Assembly (NCBI GenBank): GCA_026413225.1
Contig: CM048553.1
Span: forward strand, 142,794,690-142,858,689
From: Otis tarda
Taxonomy: Eukaryota > Chordata > Aves > Otidiformes > Otididae
Reading direction: 5' to 3'
DNA length: 64,000 nucleotides
In this document: one piece after another, positions 50,918-64,000 of the stretch
How positions within the stretch are numbered: the first letter of the stretch is position 1
How the letters are laid out: each line of letters begins with the position of its first letter
The notes under the pieces: model-generated
Databases searched by the model: none
What the model saw: the letters and a program-made list of their open reading frames with translations, nothing else
What the model was told of the DNA's origin: nothing
Made by a program: the position numbers and the translations under genes

Positions 50918-53900
50918 GTAAGGAAGCATTAATGCTTATACTGATAAGATCTGCTGAATTTATGCCACAAATTTTATCTTTTAAAGCTTTATCTTATTTT
51001 TATTCTGTACCCTATAAAATACATACTGGGCTTTTTGAGACAAACATAAGAAGCAGCAGTTGAGGAGTCTCTTGTTGTATTAAGATGGTCATGGACAATG
51101 TGCATGCTTCATTCCTTCTTATTAAAGAAACAGCATAGAAAATGACAGTTGCAGTGTTACAGAGCTTGTCCATGTGCTTGCAACTGTGTTGAATCATGGT
51201 CATTGTGCTGTACAGAATGTTACCATATAACTTTTGTGGCTGCTAACTTTATAGCAGAATTTTAGGAATCCAAAATAGGGCTCAAAAAAGCAGGTTAATG
51301 GAAGATGGTGGCTGTTTAGACTAGCAAATTAAAATAGCTCGTAGTACTTGCAGTATATAGTGTTGAAGATGGTTAGAACTTTGTGCGATGACCTGAGTCT
51401 TTTCATGGTTTCCCAGTTTCTTGCTGTTAGTTCTTGTCGTTAGAATGAAATTTTTTTCTTCACTGGTTCAGTGGTACTTGGCATTGTTTGAAACTGTGGC
51501 TGTTTCAGTGCTACTGTCATAGGACTCGTTTAGCCAGAGGCTGGAGCTGGAACTTCTCTCCCTTTTTCTTGATGTGATTGTACCAAAAGCCACCGGAATG
51601 CTCTCAATATCTGCTGCTACATTTTACTGGAACACAAAAGTAAAAGCTGTTTCATTGAGCAGATTTAATTTCTTTCTATGAAAGACCAGAATAGAACTTT
51701 AAATGTGGTGAGAAAGGAATGAAGAGAGTGAGCTTGTTCATGTGTTTCCATGGAAATGATACCCTCTCTCTCCAGAGACCTCCACCTGCCTTGGAATTTG
51801 GCAGCCAGAGCAGTATAATCTGGCAGCCTTCCTCTGCTGCCCAGCTATGACCTCGTTACAGTTTATTCTACAAGCTTGAAGCAAGTTAGACAGCTATAAT
51901 ATCTTTTACGGCTAATAAAATTAAAATTGTTTTCCTTTTCCCTCACCTCTTGTATTCCACCATATTTTATTTCCTATTTTTGGTCTTATTTGGGAACTAA
52001 TTGAATGTAATTAATCCAACCCTTTTTGTTTCACTTATTCTGCCTGTTACCCTTTGCTCTGGTTTCAGCTGATGGGTTCAATACTTAGTGGCTCTGAGTG
52101 CTCCTCATTTCTATGCATGGTCTCTGAGAAAAACAGCTGGCAGCTTAACTTGATGATAAGGAGCAGGAGAGAGAGAGACTGATTCTCTTCTGGTTCTTTT
52201 TTTTTTTCCTTAATTTTGCCAGGAAAATGGAATCTTACATAAAGTGATGATAAAAAACCCCTTTCTTGTTCTCAGCAGTAATTTAACTCTGAAGGTGTTT
52301 TTATATTATATGCATGCAGAAAGAGAGAAGGAGAGAGATATATACAAATAAATATATAATTATGATATGTAATATGCATTTACCCTAAGCAGAGTTATAT
52401 AATAAACATGGACAGTATAAAGTAATATTTACCAACAGGGAGAATGTAGATTTTTTTGCCTGAAATCAGAACCATTCTGCTGATTGTGATCACGTCTACT
52501 CAACAAGTTGTTTAAATCCAGATTGTTTTTACAGTGATTGTCCCCTTTCTGCATTATTTGGCTACTAATACTAGTATTCCCTAATTAACGTATACAAGTA
52601 TGCTTAGAATGTATTTGTGATATATATTACATACTATTGAAGGTTAGAGGGTCTTCTGAATAATTTTCTTCCCTAATGTTTCACACATTAACTGTCTTTC
52701 CTTTGCTGGAGATAATGAAAAAGACTCTTTGATTCCCAGTCAATGTCTGATTGGTCAAATGGACTTTTAGAGGAGAATATCGATGTCTCTGAGAGATGCT
52801 ATCCCAGAACTGAAGGATGGGGATAGACCTTAAGTTTGGACCTGTGTATGCTGTGGTGCCATTGCTATTCTCAGCAATAATACTAGGAAGGCTTAAAATT
52901 TTATTACATTAAATCACTGTTAAGAACAGAAGATAATATATTACTATCTTTAAAATGAAGTCACACATAGAATATGTATTATAATTTGATAGAATTCTAA
53001 TATTAAAGTATATAAATCCATGTATGTTCTGCTTATTATTATTGAACAAGTTAAGAAAACTCATTGTAACCATTTGAAACTTGCAGTTGTGGTCAAGCAA
53101 TTGTATATACCTTTTCCTAAAGGATTCTGGTCTTCTGTAATATTTTCTATATGCTTCATGTTTTGGGTTTTTTTTTTTTTTTGTTTTTAAACATGAACTG
53201 AAAGAACCAGCCCGTAGAGAAATGTGTTATCTGTGAGATCATCATGACAGGTTTTTTTTCTATTTTTAAATTAACTCTGTGCAGAAATTGAGCTACTATA
53301 GTATGGTAGACCATTTGTCTAGGTAAGCTAATTCTAGAAGAAAAACATGACTATTCAAAATGTCCGAAATAATAGGGAAATAGCCAAAAAAGTCTGAAAT
53401 ATTTAACGTGGTTGTTGTTTATATTGCACAACATCAATAATAAAAGTAGAAAGTGAGAATGATACTGTTTTATTTTTCAGCCTGAACACAATAGTTTTGA
53501 GACAAAAATAATTTTAAAAAATTAAAAACAGTAAAACACTTCTGAAAAAAGTATTGCTAAGACTCTATATACTTGGGTTCTTACGATTTGAATAGAAAGG
53601 TAAAACGTCATTTTTTATCAAAGTTTTTTGAACATTTGCAGTTTCCTTTGATGTTGCAACAATCATTACTTAGTAGTCCTTTATTTCAAGTATCATATAT
53701 TTTATCTTGGTCATCTGGAGACAAGTTGGTCACAGTGTAAAGGGCAACATTAACTCCCTGAATCTCAAGAACATCAATGCCATTTCTGTCTCATTGCTTG
53801 CTATGTCTTTTTTGATAGCGCTTTTTTTTTTTTTCCCCCATTCTTGAGTAGTACTCACCACACTTTTTCCCTGTTTTCTTTACTAGTACTACTCTTAATT

Positions 53901-55307
53901 AAAATAATGTTCATTGTTTCAACCATTAGACTAGTATTCTGTTCCCTTGATGTATGCAACAGTCCCATTTACATGGGATCCTAAACTGTTCAGATAGACA
54001 GATAGGTACTTGATTGCAGATTCTCTTTGACTGCTCTGAAATTTGTTGCTTTAAACAAGTCTGGAAAGATTTTGGATTGCACATTCTCTAAGGATGTTTT
54101 CGTTGTATTAGATCCATTACAGAAGAAAAGAGAAGTAAAAAAGTGTTCAGAAGCAAGTTGTACTTACCACCAGCAGAACAGTTGTCCATTATTAATTTTT
54201 TTTTTGCTCATATCCAATATTTATAATTTGCCCTACAGTGCTTTTACTGCTTTCTGTGTACTAAACCCATGGAGAAGTCAGAGGCAGCAGGCACACCATA
54301 GGGTCCAGTGTTAGATCACTTTCCGTAATTGACCATCTTATATTTGACATTGTTTGAGGTGAGACTAGCATAATTTGTATCGTGTGGAGATTTTATGCTA
54401 AGGGCAGTTGAGAAGTAACCATATGTAGTGTTTTTCACAGACTTAACTGTGTGAGTGGACTATGGATGCTGATGTAGTATAACACCAGACTCCTGAAAAT
54501 TGCCAAATGATGTGAATCAAAGAAATGTAAAATATTACTCAACGTAATCCGTAGGCTCAGAAGATCCATTCTGAGGTCTGTTGTGCCAGATGGTAGATTG
54601 ATGGCTGTATACACTGCAGTTCTTTGATTTGTACTATCCAATTTCACATTAATTCTGGATTATACAAAAGGGTCCTTTTTATTTTGTTTTGATCAAAAAC
54701 ATTCATGTACTCTATTGTTCTAGCAGTAAAATTAATTGAAGAGACATAGTCCTTTTTCAGTCATTTTGTAGCAGGCAATCAGCTTGTGAAATAGTTGATT
54801 TCTTAATTCCAAAGCCTAAGCCAAAGCAAATGTTTATAATGTTCTATTAAAATGTGTACAACATCCTAATAATAAAAGCTGGGGAACAGGGAACCTTGAT
54901 GCTGATACAAAGCTTTTTTCGTGTGTCATTCTGTTTGCTGGAATTGTTAGTTCTTTAAGTGGTGCTGCCATGCTTGAGTTGTAAAATAATTATTTTTCTT
55001 GCTCTTGGTAGGATCCATTGTAAAGTCATTTCAGTCATTCTCCACATATGAATTCAGTGTTTTAAACTGTAAATCCTTTGTGACATTCCAGAGTTTGTTG
55101 GAATTTGTTGCTTCCTTTGTTGCTCCACAAACCTCTTTTCCATGTATGTGGCCTTTCACAATCCTTTTTAAGCAATAGCTCTCTTGAAGTAGGAAAGAGC
55201 CCATGCGCCTTCCCAGTGCAAGGTTATGATGACATAACTATTTCTAATCTAATGCCTATCTGAAATGATGTTATGTAGTTCAGGTAGATGTGAATGATTA
55301 AGTGTCT

Positions 55308-55341
55308 TCATTTTTTTTTTCTTCCCCCCCCCCCCCCCCCC
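55308..55341. repeat. Polypyrimidine tract ending in C18
   Basis: A T-rich run with a few C (55308-55323) leads into 18 consecutive C (55324-55341). The complementary strand is a G18 tract. Length is likely to vary between individuals and to be hard to sequence accurately. Confidence 0.95.
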
Positions 55342-58300
55342 GTATGGAGACAAAATGATTTCCAAATTATATATTTGTCCTGCATTCTATTAGTGTAAGA
55401 AAAGCTCTCCTCTAGGGTATTTTCATGCAAAAATATTGTGAGAAAATTTGCTTTCATGTTTCATAAGTCAGTTTATTGCTGCATCTATCAGAGGGTAAGC
55501 CATGTCAAAAAAGAGGATTGGTTCTTGGTATCTGTAGATCATGATCTGTAAGATCATGATTTGAAGAAACAGTAACGAATAAAGCTGCCTGAACCCTTTT
55601 CAGATTAACTGTAAGGATATGAGATTAAATAATAAAAGCCAGAATGAAAACAACAAATTAAGAGAGTGAGCAGCTGCAGAGTTGCACAACAGCAGTATTT
55701 ATTTTCCAGGCCAGCAGACAAAGATAAAATATATCCTTCTTCTCTCTTCCTTCCCTTCTCCTTTCAAAGATACATATGTGTTTTGGGGGTTCATTTTCTA
55801 TCATCCTTTTTTATCTGAGGAAAAAAAGGGATTTTTATGGTAGTTTCCACACACTACCGTGAGTTTGGAGGATGCATTTTATTCTGAGTAAGAACTGCAA
55901 ACTAGACTGTTGAGGCTACTTGGGTCTGAAGATGTGGGTTTTGTGCATATATTCTTTATGGAATGTACACGTCTTTCCCACATATAGAGGTTTTATTTTA
56001 TTGTGTTACCAATGGCAGTAGAACGACAGTGGTCCCCTGTGTCCCGTTCCTTCCGTTCTTGGAAGGAGTGCTAGTATGAGTTGGCAGCGTAGGCTCTGTC
56101 TTTTGGGACTGCAGTTGGGGATGTCAGGGTGTGAACAGAGAGAAAAAGAGACCAAAATAAGAGGGAAGAGGAGGAGAGAGGAAAAAGCAGGCATAAGATA
56201 GCTGAGAAACATCAAAGAGCAGCATTAATTAAATAAATGATATTGCGTGTCCATCTGTTTCATGTTATATCTTTTTCAAATGGCTCTTCTTTAATTGCCG
56301 TATTAATTGCTGAACAACTGATACTGAGAACATCACTGATGGTAGTTTATTGCAATTTGAAGTATGACAATGTAACTTTAAAGAATCAGTCAATTTCATT
56401 TCTTTCTGAAAGGCTGAACAGTGGCCATTTCCCATGATTATAACTATTTTTCTTCTGCAGCACTTATGGCACAGCATTGTAGTGCAGCCTCTGATTTTAA
56501 TTGTTTCTATTTCTGAGTACCTGGGTTGATAGATCTTTAGCCCAGGTGTCTTAAAGGGGCATACAATCTTTACTTGGACCTGTGGAAACTAAGCAATCTC
56601 AAGTATAATAGAGGCATTTTCACTTTTTAACTCATGTTTTTCTACCTGCTGACATATTTAGAGACAGTGAAAAATACAAAAAGAATTGTAGAGAGACAGT
56701 GTTTAAAATAAGGCAGTTAGTATTGAAGGGTCAGGCTGATAATGCTATTTGTTTATATCAGAAGTATCCAGTAAGGACAACAGTGTCTCTAAACTTTTAT
56801 AGTTTTTTTTTGTAAGAATTAACTCACATTAATTTTTTTTTAACATTGTTGACCAGCGCAGCAGAAAAAAACCACAACTGTTGAGAAAGCATAATGATAA
56901 TATTTCACTTCGTGAATAAATCTAATATTTTGTACAAGTGTTTTACAAGTTGAGTCTAAAATTGTTTCAATATTCTTTTCCATGCATGACTGCAAGTCAG
57001 ATGTCATTGACTTTCCCTGGTGCTAGAACAGGATGCAACATTTGGGCATTAGAGGTACCCTACAGTATTTTTAACATATTAGCTAAAGATTTAAGTTTTA
57101 TGGGATTTGAACTGCTTCCAAATAAGGTTTTATCTTCATCTTCCTGCTCCTGTTCCAGCGTTTTTCACCACTTTGACAGTCAGTCCTTGGAGCTGTAAAG
57201 TGAAACCGATGGCAACCTGAAAACTGTAGTCTCAGTAGTTCTGCTTTTGTTTCTTGTGCTGTCTGTCTTCCATTTCAGTGTATGCTTTGAATGATTCTTG
57301 AGGTAATAATTTAGAACAAACTAGTTAGTTGTTTCTTCACAGAACTCCTCTATTAATTATGTCATTCTTCTACGTATAGGTTTAGGGGTGTAGATCAACA
57401 TTTCATGGCTATTCCAGTTTTCAGGTGGGAACTAAAGCTATGCTTATCTGCTGTCTCAATCTGGAATGGCATAAAAAGGAAATTAATAATAACTATGGCC
57501 AGAGGAAGCAATAGAAATTTATGGGAAGGGAGCCAGAGAAAATGTAGTATTTAATTATTGAAAATAAGTACCTTAGGTCCAAGAAAGTCAGAAATCTTTA
57601 AGTGCAGAAGTTTTAATGAAATAGTTAGACACTTATGACAAGGATTAAGCTGCACCTACTTATGAGGATGAGTAAGGAGTTTGGTACTGTCTGTAATGCC
57701 TGCATATAGAGTGTCTGTAAGAAGTTCCGAAATGGTACTGATGATGCCTGTTAACAGCCCAGACTACCTGTAGTGGGTATGCTATGTTTCTACAGTTATT
57801 AATAGGTTGCAATGGGTTGTAGCATCTCCGTTCTATTCTAACTTCTGGAAAACAAGGTGAGCTTTTTCTCTCCATTACCTTTGCAGGACTCTTCTGAGAG
57901 ACAAAACTGGTTATACAATTCTGTTTGTCTCCTAATGTTGGTTTTGAGGGTCTCCCCCTCATGTGAATAGTGACAATGCTAACACAACATTCAGGATGTA
58001 CAGCCACATTCTGAATTCAGTGTGTTTTTTCCGAGATGTGCATTGCTTCCATCCCTCGTTTGACTTTTAATTCCCCCAAAGCAGTAAAACAACCAATAAG
58101 TTAGCTGTTTTTAATTTTTCTTTTAATAAAACATAATCAGAAAATATATATTTTTTTTCCTTTTAGACTAGCCTTTATCTAGCTGTAGAATCTGTACTGA
58201 GTAGCCTTGGGCCTCTGATCAATGGCAGACAGAATTTGGGATTTTTTTTTTTTTGAGGAAGCTAATCTGTTTGGAGAAGAGAGAAAGAGAAGAGGAAGCT

Positions 58301-60860
58301 TCCCTAACTGTAGCAGAACTAACATACCTTAATAAACAGTCTACAACTGCTGTTTTGCTTTTCAAACATTAAAGAGTATTTTAATTAAACACATAACAAA
58401 GAGATTGAATTCCAGCTTTAAGTGAGAATCTGAAGTTAGCTGCAGTCATTCTCTGCAGTGAGCAAATCTCATCTTAGTTTTAGGGAATTTCATTTTCCCA
58501 ATTTACTGTAGTGCCTTTTAAAAAATAATTCCATTGCAACATGATGTTTGTGTTTTTCTTATTGTTACTGATTACTTGATTTTTTTTTTCTTAATTATGC
58601 ATATTTGTTGCATACTGATTACTGAAAACTAGCGCTTACTATTTGAATTTTCTCACTCTTAAGCAGAATGAGCTCAAGGAAATCTTGATATTCAGTGCTG
58701 ATATTTGGTATCGTTGAAGTGTGGTTTGGCCTTCCATTGCAGCGTTATGCCTCTGTATATCACAGTTATGTCTTTGACTGTGCTAAAATGAGAGTAGAAG
58801 CATTTAAAAATAATTTTTAAAAGTTAATGAGGCCAGTACTTTTCTGGCTTGAACATGTCTTCTTAAAGTGCTGTTTTGTTGACCTTGCACAAACATGAAT
58901 GTTAGAGCTCACTGTGTGTTCATAACCCTTAGTTGTGCTCTGCTCTGTTCTTTGGAGGCTAATTTCTCTTCAGAAGTATAAATAACAGCTTTTGTTTGAA
59001 TTTCATATTTACAAAATTGGTGTGTAAAGGTGAATAAATTACATCTGTGGAGTGCAGCCAAGGGAAATGGCTAACATTTAATAAAAGACTCTGCTAACTC
59101 AAGTTTGTAGTTTCTGGCAGCAAAGTGGTTCTGGAATCTGCAGGAGGCAATTCAATGAATGGCCTTTTATTTTCATACTTTTTACCATAGCTATATAGAC
59201 TGAAATAAAATAAAAAATGAGAATGAATAATTGTTACTGGTACAAATTCTTTCTTTGGCTCTTTCTTTGTGCCTCTGGAAGTCACAGATGATAAAAGTAA
59301 TCACTACTGTAGTGCAATTTAGTTGTCATTTATCTTTTACATGGCAAGTTTAATAATTTTAGTGAATGTCAATCTATTTTCTTTTATTAAGTCAGATCTG
59401 AGGAAAAAATATAACTACAAATAAATGTAATAATTAAAAATACGTAATTAAAAATTACATTATTAAGCAATACCATTTTGTTTTCTACTTTGTCTTTAGC
59501 ATGATTATTCTTTTTCTGCCCCTTCTTCAAGCCAAATCCTTGTTTTTCCCTTTGTCTATTCTGGAATGTCTTTGTCTAGTTATGTATTTATTTTATTAGC
59601 TCATTTTCTTTTGTGTATCATCATCTCTTTCCCACTGGTGTGAGTTCCTACCAAACTGGCTAGACACTGCAAGTGTTTTCAAAGATATACCCATGTTATT
59701 CCTTCACTTAATGACAGACATGCTTTTCTTCTCTGAGTTCTTTTTCTTTCTCCTAGCTCTAGCCCAGCTCTTTTCCTCAATTTCCAACCAATCTGCAACC
59801 TTTCATAAGTGGCCTTTCAGATTTGTGGTAAAGTAAGTGGACACTTCTCTCCCAGGCTTTGAGAAATCTTAATTTTGTGCCTTTCAGTGAAAACAGATCT
59901 TGCTGCATTCTTTACTAAACAAAAGGAAGACAGCCACAGACATTTTAAGGAAATAGTTACCTGTTCCAGCGAAGTAGTGTAGCACAGTGTCATTTCAAGT
60001 TAAGGAGAAAATGTAAGTGACCTGAAGTCAGTGACTCTTAACTAAGTGGAGTTTTAAAAGATAGTATCTATGTGTGATATGCAGTGGGTTGTGTATATGC
60101 AACTTGTTCTGACATCTCTGCACTGTGCCCTGTAATCATGCCCTGCTATTTCAGAAAATGACATCGGAAAGTGCCCATTTCTGCAGCACTGGACTTCCTG
60201 GAAATGCTGTTAGGGACCTCAGTAAGTGTATCATCTTCATAGAATAACAGGAGGTTAAGTTGCTCCAAACACAGTTTTCCCAATTTCTGGTCCAGTTTTG
60301 TCAGCTGATATTACATGCCTGAGTGAGTCCCCAGATGTAATTTGTCTGTCAAAGTAAGTTTTTATTATGCAGCTTGTAATAGGATGAACCATGAACTTTG
60401 CTGCAGAAAACCCATTTTCTTTGGCAAAAAGAAAACAGCAAGGACAACAGTTCTTACAGTAATATTGGGATAGAAAGCAATGCATTTTAGCTGCAAGAGG
60501 ATTTATTCTGTAATGACTCTGTGAAAATCCTGCATTTTAAATGATAGGCTTCCTTGACATTCACTTAAAAAAAAAAGAAAAAAAAAAAGCCGTCAAGGCA
60601 GATGAAATTAAAGCAGAAAGCATCTGATTTTCTTTGTAATTCCACATAAACTTGGAAGCTTCAGAAGGACATTGCATTCTGAAGTTCCAAATCAGCACAC
60701 AAAACCATTTTTTTTTCCCCCCAAAGCTAGATTAATTTTAATTAAATCTTTTTTACTTTGGCATGAGGTGCTTGGCTGACAAAAATGGACCTGCTTTAGT
60801 TGTGTCTTAATGCTCCAGTTAGAACTGTGAAAAACATTTAAGCTAGAAGAGGAATCACAA

Positions 60861-60932
60861 TTAGTTCAACAATCTCACCTCTTGAATAGAAAAAATTCGA
60901 CAGCTCAACAGTTAGTTCAGCAATTTCACCTC
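60861..60932. repeat. Imperfect 21-bp direct repeat, 51-bp offset
   Basis: TTAGTTCAACAATCTCACCT (60861 on) and TTAGTTCAGCAATTTCACCT (60912 on), each followed by C, differ at two positions. The spacer also contains a CTCAACAG block close to the repeat unit. Confidence 0.8.
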
Positions 60933-61738
60933 CTCATGATGCTAAGATAATAGCATTTTATTCTTAAAATGGACATGATTCATCTTGATTGACAGTGATT
61001 GGAACAAAAAGGAATTCTTGAAAGAAACCAAATTTAACTTGGGTTTGCATTTCTTCAAAAACAGTGTATATTTTGGATATTAAGGCCAATACTAGTAGTG
61101 TCTCAGCTTCTCCTCCTCAATAAACTTGTTTTGGATGATGATAGAGTCCATTGCAGTAATGACTGATACACTGGTGTAGATCGAGAACATTCATTCTTAC
61201 CTACTTCACTTTTTCGCTCCTCCTTCAAGTAATTATGAGCATTTATAAGAATGCTTGTGTTCCATTTGTAGATATTCACAAATGCTGTCAGTTATTTTCA
61301 GAGTTAAAACCAGTAAAGCTAACTAAACCAGGAGATTTCCCTGAAGACAAGTATTTTATATTTCATGCTCTATGTGGCATATAGGTACTTCTAGAAGCAT
61401 TTTTTTTTCTCTCAGAAAATGAGATTTATTTGGAAATTTGTACTGTGGTATATCACCAAGTATCATGAAGCCTTACAGTTATGATAACAATCAATTACAA
61501 AATTAACCCTAACCCCCTCCCCAAAGCTTTTAATGTCATGGCCAGCACTACCTTTACTCCACTAGCATAAAACTCCAGTATTAAATGGAAATCTTTCCAA
61601 AGTAAAATATTTACGCTGCCTTAATGCTTATAAAACCCAGGCTCCATGACACTGACAAAGGAAATTAATTCCAGAGATGAGTGGTCATCGGAAAATATTC
61701 TTCTGGTATTCCAATCAGCTGATGATAGGAGCAGATAA

Positions 61739-61774
61739 ATCTTATAATGACTGTGAATCTTATAATGACATGAA
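61739..61774. repeat. Imperfect 18-bp tandem duplication
   Basis: AATCTTATAATGACTGTG is followed at once by AATCTTATAATGACATGA, so the first 14 bases repeat exactly. Confidence 0.7.
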
Positions 61775-62589
61775 CAGAAGATAAATTAGTCTCTTTAAAC
61801 TCGTTCCCAAGATATGGAAGGCTCCAACTTTCATCCAGTGTACTGAACAGCAGAAATTAATAAACAATCCAGTGCATAGATGTGTTCTCTTAGCTCCTGT
61901 TTCACAAAATGAAAAAGGCTAATCTTAATCTTACTGCCATTTGGAGAATGATCTATCTTATAGTTTACACATATATTAGCCTTTGTTTCCATCACAGATG
62001 ACCTGGACACACTGACACCCAACACAAGTTTGGAGGCCCTTTAAGGTCCAAATCACTCATCTGAAATTAGAGAAAGGAATTTCTAAAATTATTTAACTCC
62101 CAAGTCCACAGGGAATGAGAGCCAAGTTCTGCAATGTACAACCACCATGGACTTAAAGATCAACGTAACTGTTACTTTCTTTACATCGTAAGGAGCTTTA
62201 TGATCAGCCTGCTCACCCAAGAAGTGTTTATAAAAAGGATCTCATCCAAAGAAGATGATAACTGTGTATTTCACAAAGAGAACATTATCTCTTTACCCAA
62301 GTGTGTATATTGAAATCATTACTGTGTTGGGTGCATTTACATTGTTGATAATAATCAGTGGACTCTTGTAGGATTTAATTTTTGCTGTCTGCTTTGTGCT
62401 AACTCTGTCCTCTCTTAAATTTGGAGAATAAGGGATATGAGTACAAATGGCCTGTGAGCACTGAGGAAATCAACTTTCACCCTGGATTTGCCATCCTGAG
62501 GCATCCAGAAAAGACAGATGTCTGAAAATTGTTAATGTGTGTACTTTCAGCTTCTGTTTTTAGTATTTTACATTATGAATAATACATAA

Positions 62590-62765
62590 TACAGGTTGCC
62601 CAGAGAGGTGGTGGATGCCCCATCCCTGGAAATGTTCAAGGCCAGGCTGGATGAGGCTCTGAGCAACCTGATCTAGTTGGGGATGTCCCTGCTTCTTGCA
62701 GGGGGGTTGGACTAGATGACCTTTGAAGGTCCCTTCCAACTCTAACCATTCTATGATTCTATGAT
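62590..62765 (+). mobile_element. CR1 LINE 3' end, plus strand, fresh-looking
   Basis: This is a 176-bp 3' terminal piece: CAGGTTGCCCAGAGAGGTGG, TGGAAATGTTCAAGGCCAGG, AGCAACCTGATCTAGTTGGG, GGTCCCTTCCAACTCTAACC. It ends with two intact octamer-like units, ATTCTATGATTCTATGAT. It is the best-preserved CR1 terminus in the window and gives the strongest single clue to an avian or other sauropsid host. Confidence 0.95.
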
Positions 62766-64000
62766 AATACTTTGATAGTAATGTAAATTATTTAAATTTA
62801 AATAAATACTTTATTTTAAATCACCTTTTTTTTTTTTTGAAAGATAACAACTTCTAACTTTTGATGAAAGTGAAGAACAGAAGTCTCTTTTGTGGCAGAT
62901 GAGGTTTTCAATGCATTGTTTCAAAAATCAGTCAAATCCCCGTTCTAGGCCAGCAGTTCTTGACTAGTGAGACACGTCTCATTGGTGACCCATCCAGAAC
63001 TGCAAATGAGGCACGGAACAGGATTCATGTGCTGTAATGAGGTGCAAAGAAATATTAACTGATTGTGAATCAGATGAAGGTAAAATTGGTTGAAATATAC
63101 TACTCTAAACCACACATTCTGCAAGGTGCAGCATCTACTGCATATTGAGCCTGTTGTATCAATGTATATTATGTGTACTCCTCTGCTTATTCAACCAGAG
63201 TATAACAGGTTTCTGTTTCTGTCGGGTAATGCAGTGATTCCTTTAGTCAGGGAAGTGAAGTCTTAGTTAGACCTGTTCTAATTCTGATTGCCTGATTCTT
63301 CCATCTTAATGGTATTCCTTTAATACTTGAAAAATTATTATTTCTGTATTTTAATACCTCATGTATGAACATGCACAAATGTATATATTCATGCTAGAAG
63401 CTTAGGATGTATAGCCATTTCAGTAAACTGTCAGACACTCTGAGGAAAGTGAAGAACTGATTATAGCATCATTCTATGACCCAGAATTTACAGACAGTAT
63501 TTTGTGGAGAAAACCAGATGTATTTCTCCTGTAGGAAGCCTACTAGTCCTGCAGACATGGAACGATATTAGTAGTATGTATGAATTATTTTAGTACAAAC
63601 TAGAATCATGGTCTTGCAGGCTGAAGAAGTAATTTCTAAATGTATTAGACAAATAGGTTGTTTTTTGTTTGCCAAATGCAATTTCTGCCCCAGTAGCTTT
63701 TTAGATAAATTGTGCCCTAGGTTAGGACAGTGGGTTAAAAAACACATATCTTTAGATTTTAGGGCTTCTTTTTTAATATAGGAGATCTGCCATCAATAGA
63801 AATTCTGGTAGAAAAAAATGTAGATTCATAAAGTGCCTGGATTATATGCTGGGACAATGCATAGGTAGGAAAAAGGGAGAGAATGTACACACCTGAATTT
63901 TTGTCTGACGTGGTGTCAGAACACAGCCAAGGCAGGAACTGGAAAGTGTTCTCAGATCCAGCAATAGAAATGCAACCACAACAAATTCATACCTCCTAAA

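Larger units (their letters stand above)
50918..64000 (+). other. RIMS2: RIMS2 intron downstream of exon B (partial, 5' part)
   Basis: This intron starts at a strong donor (CAG|GTAAGG) and runs past the window edge, so it is at least 13,083 bp. The next exon should begin in the phase that completes an Arg codon (SDR, followed by KRSPS in mammals). I found no such exon here. Recognisable contents are an 18-C tract (55324-55341), an imperfect 21-bp duplication (60861-60932) and one CR1 3' end (62590-62765). I see nothing identifiable in 50918-55300, 55345-60850, 60935-62585 and 62770-64000. Confidence 0.9.

Noticed and set aside
62945-63060. Possible ancient hAT-type DNA transposon end (around CCAGCAGTTCTTGACTAG)
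   Set aside because: The resemblance is short, with no matching inverted end or target-site duplication found.
1-64000. Endogenous retroviruses, LTRs, Polintons, CRISPR arrays, tRNA and rRNA genes
   Set aside because: I looked for paired long terminal repeats, retroviral protein motifs, regularly spaced repeats, and tRNA B-box or rRNA sequence on both strands. None could be supported.

Overview
The window looks like avian nuclear DNA. It is AT-rich and intron-like, and the only repeat family seen in quantity is the CR1 LINE. Several copies keep the CR1 3' end, with its CCTTCCAACT block followed by ATTCTATGA-like octamers. No Alu, B1, L1 or poly(A)-tailed retrocopies were recognised. The exact bird cannot be named from the sequence.

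The only protein-coding content I can support is two internal exons of one plus-strand gene, RIMS2 (RIM2), which encodes a presynaptic active-zone scaffold. Exon A (16926-17136) encodes the end of the N-terminal Rab3-binding helix and most of the FYVE-like zinc finger. Exon B (50607-50917) encodes the last zinc-binding cysteine pair, the SGAWF motif and the start of the linker. The two exons join in frame as ...SLRSNK|VMWVCNLC.... Everything else is intron: at least 16.9 kb upstream, 33,470 bp between the exons, and at least 13.1 kb downstream. The gene starts and ends outside the window.

The introns hold about nine recognisable CR1 fragments in both orientations, plus one older and more doubtful CR1/L3-like relic. 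They also hold many T-rich runs and short tandem duplications. Features worth attention are: a GC- and CpG-rich island framed by imperfect inverted repeats (825-1168); a sequence matching the full 15-bp CTCF core consensus (37778-37792); two AG|GT sites that could act as recursive splice points (5422/5423 and 29318/29319); a small GC-rich hairpin (4903-4967); and an 18-C tract behind a T-rich run (55308-55341).

I found no bacterial-type system, CRISPR array, tRNA, rRNA, complete transposon or recognisable endogenous retrovirus. No clearly new biological system is visible. The inverted-repeat island is the least explained object in the window.
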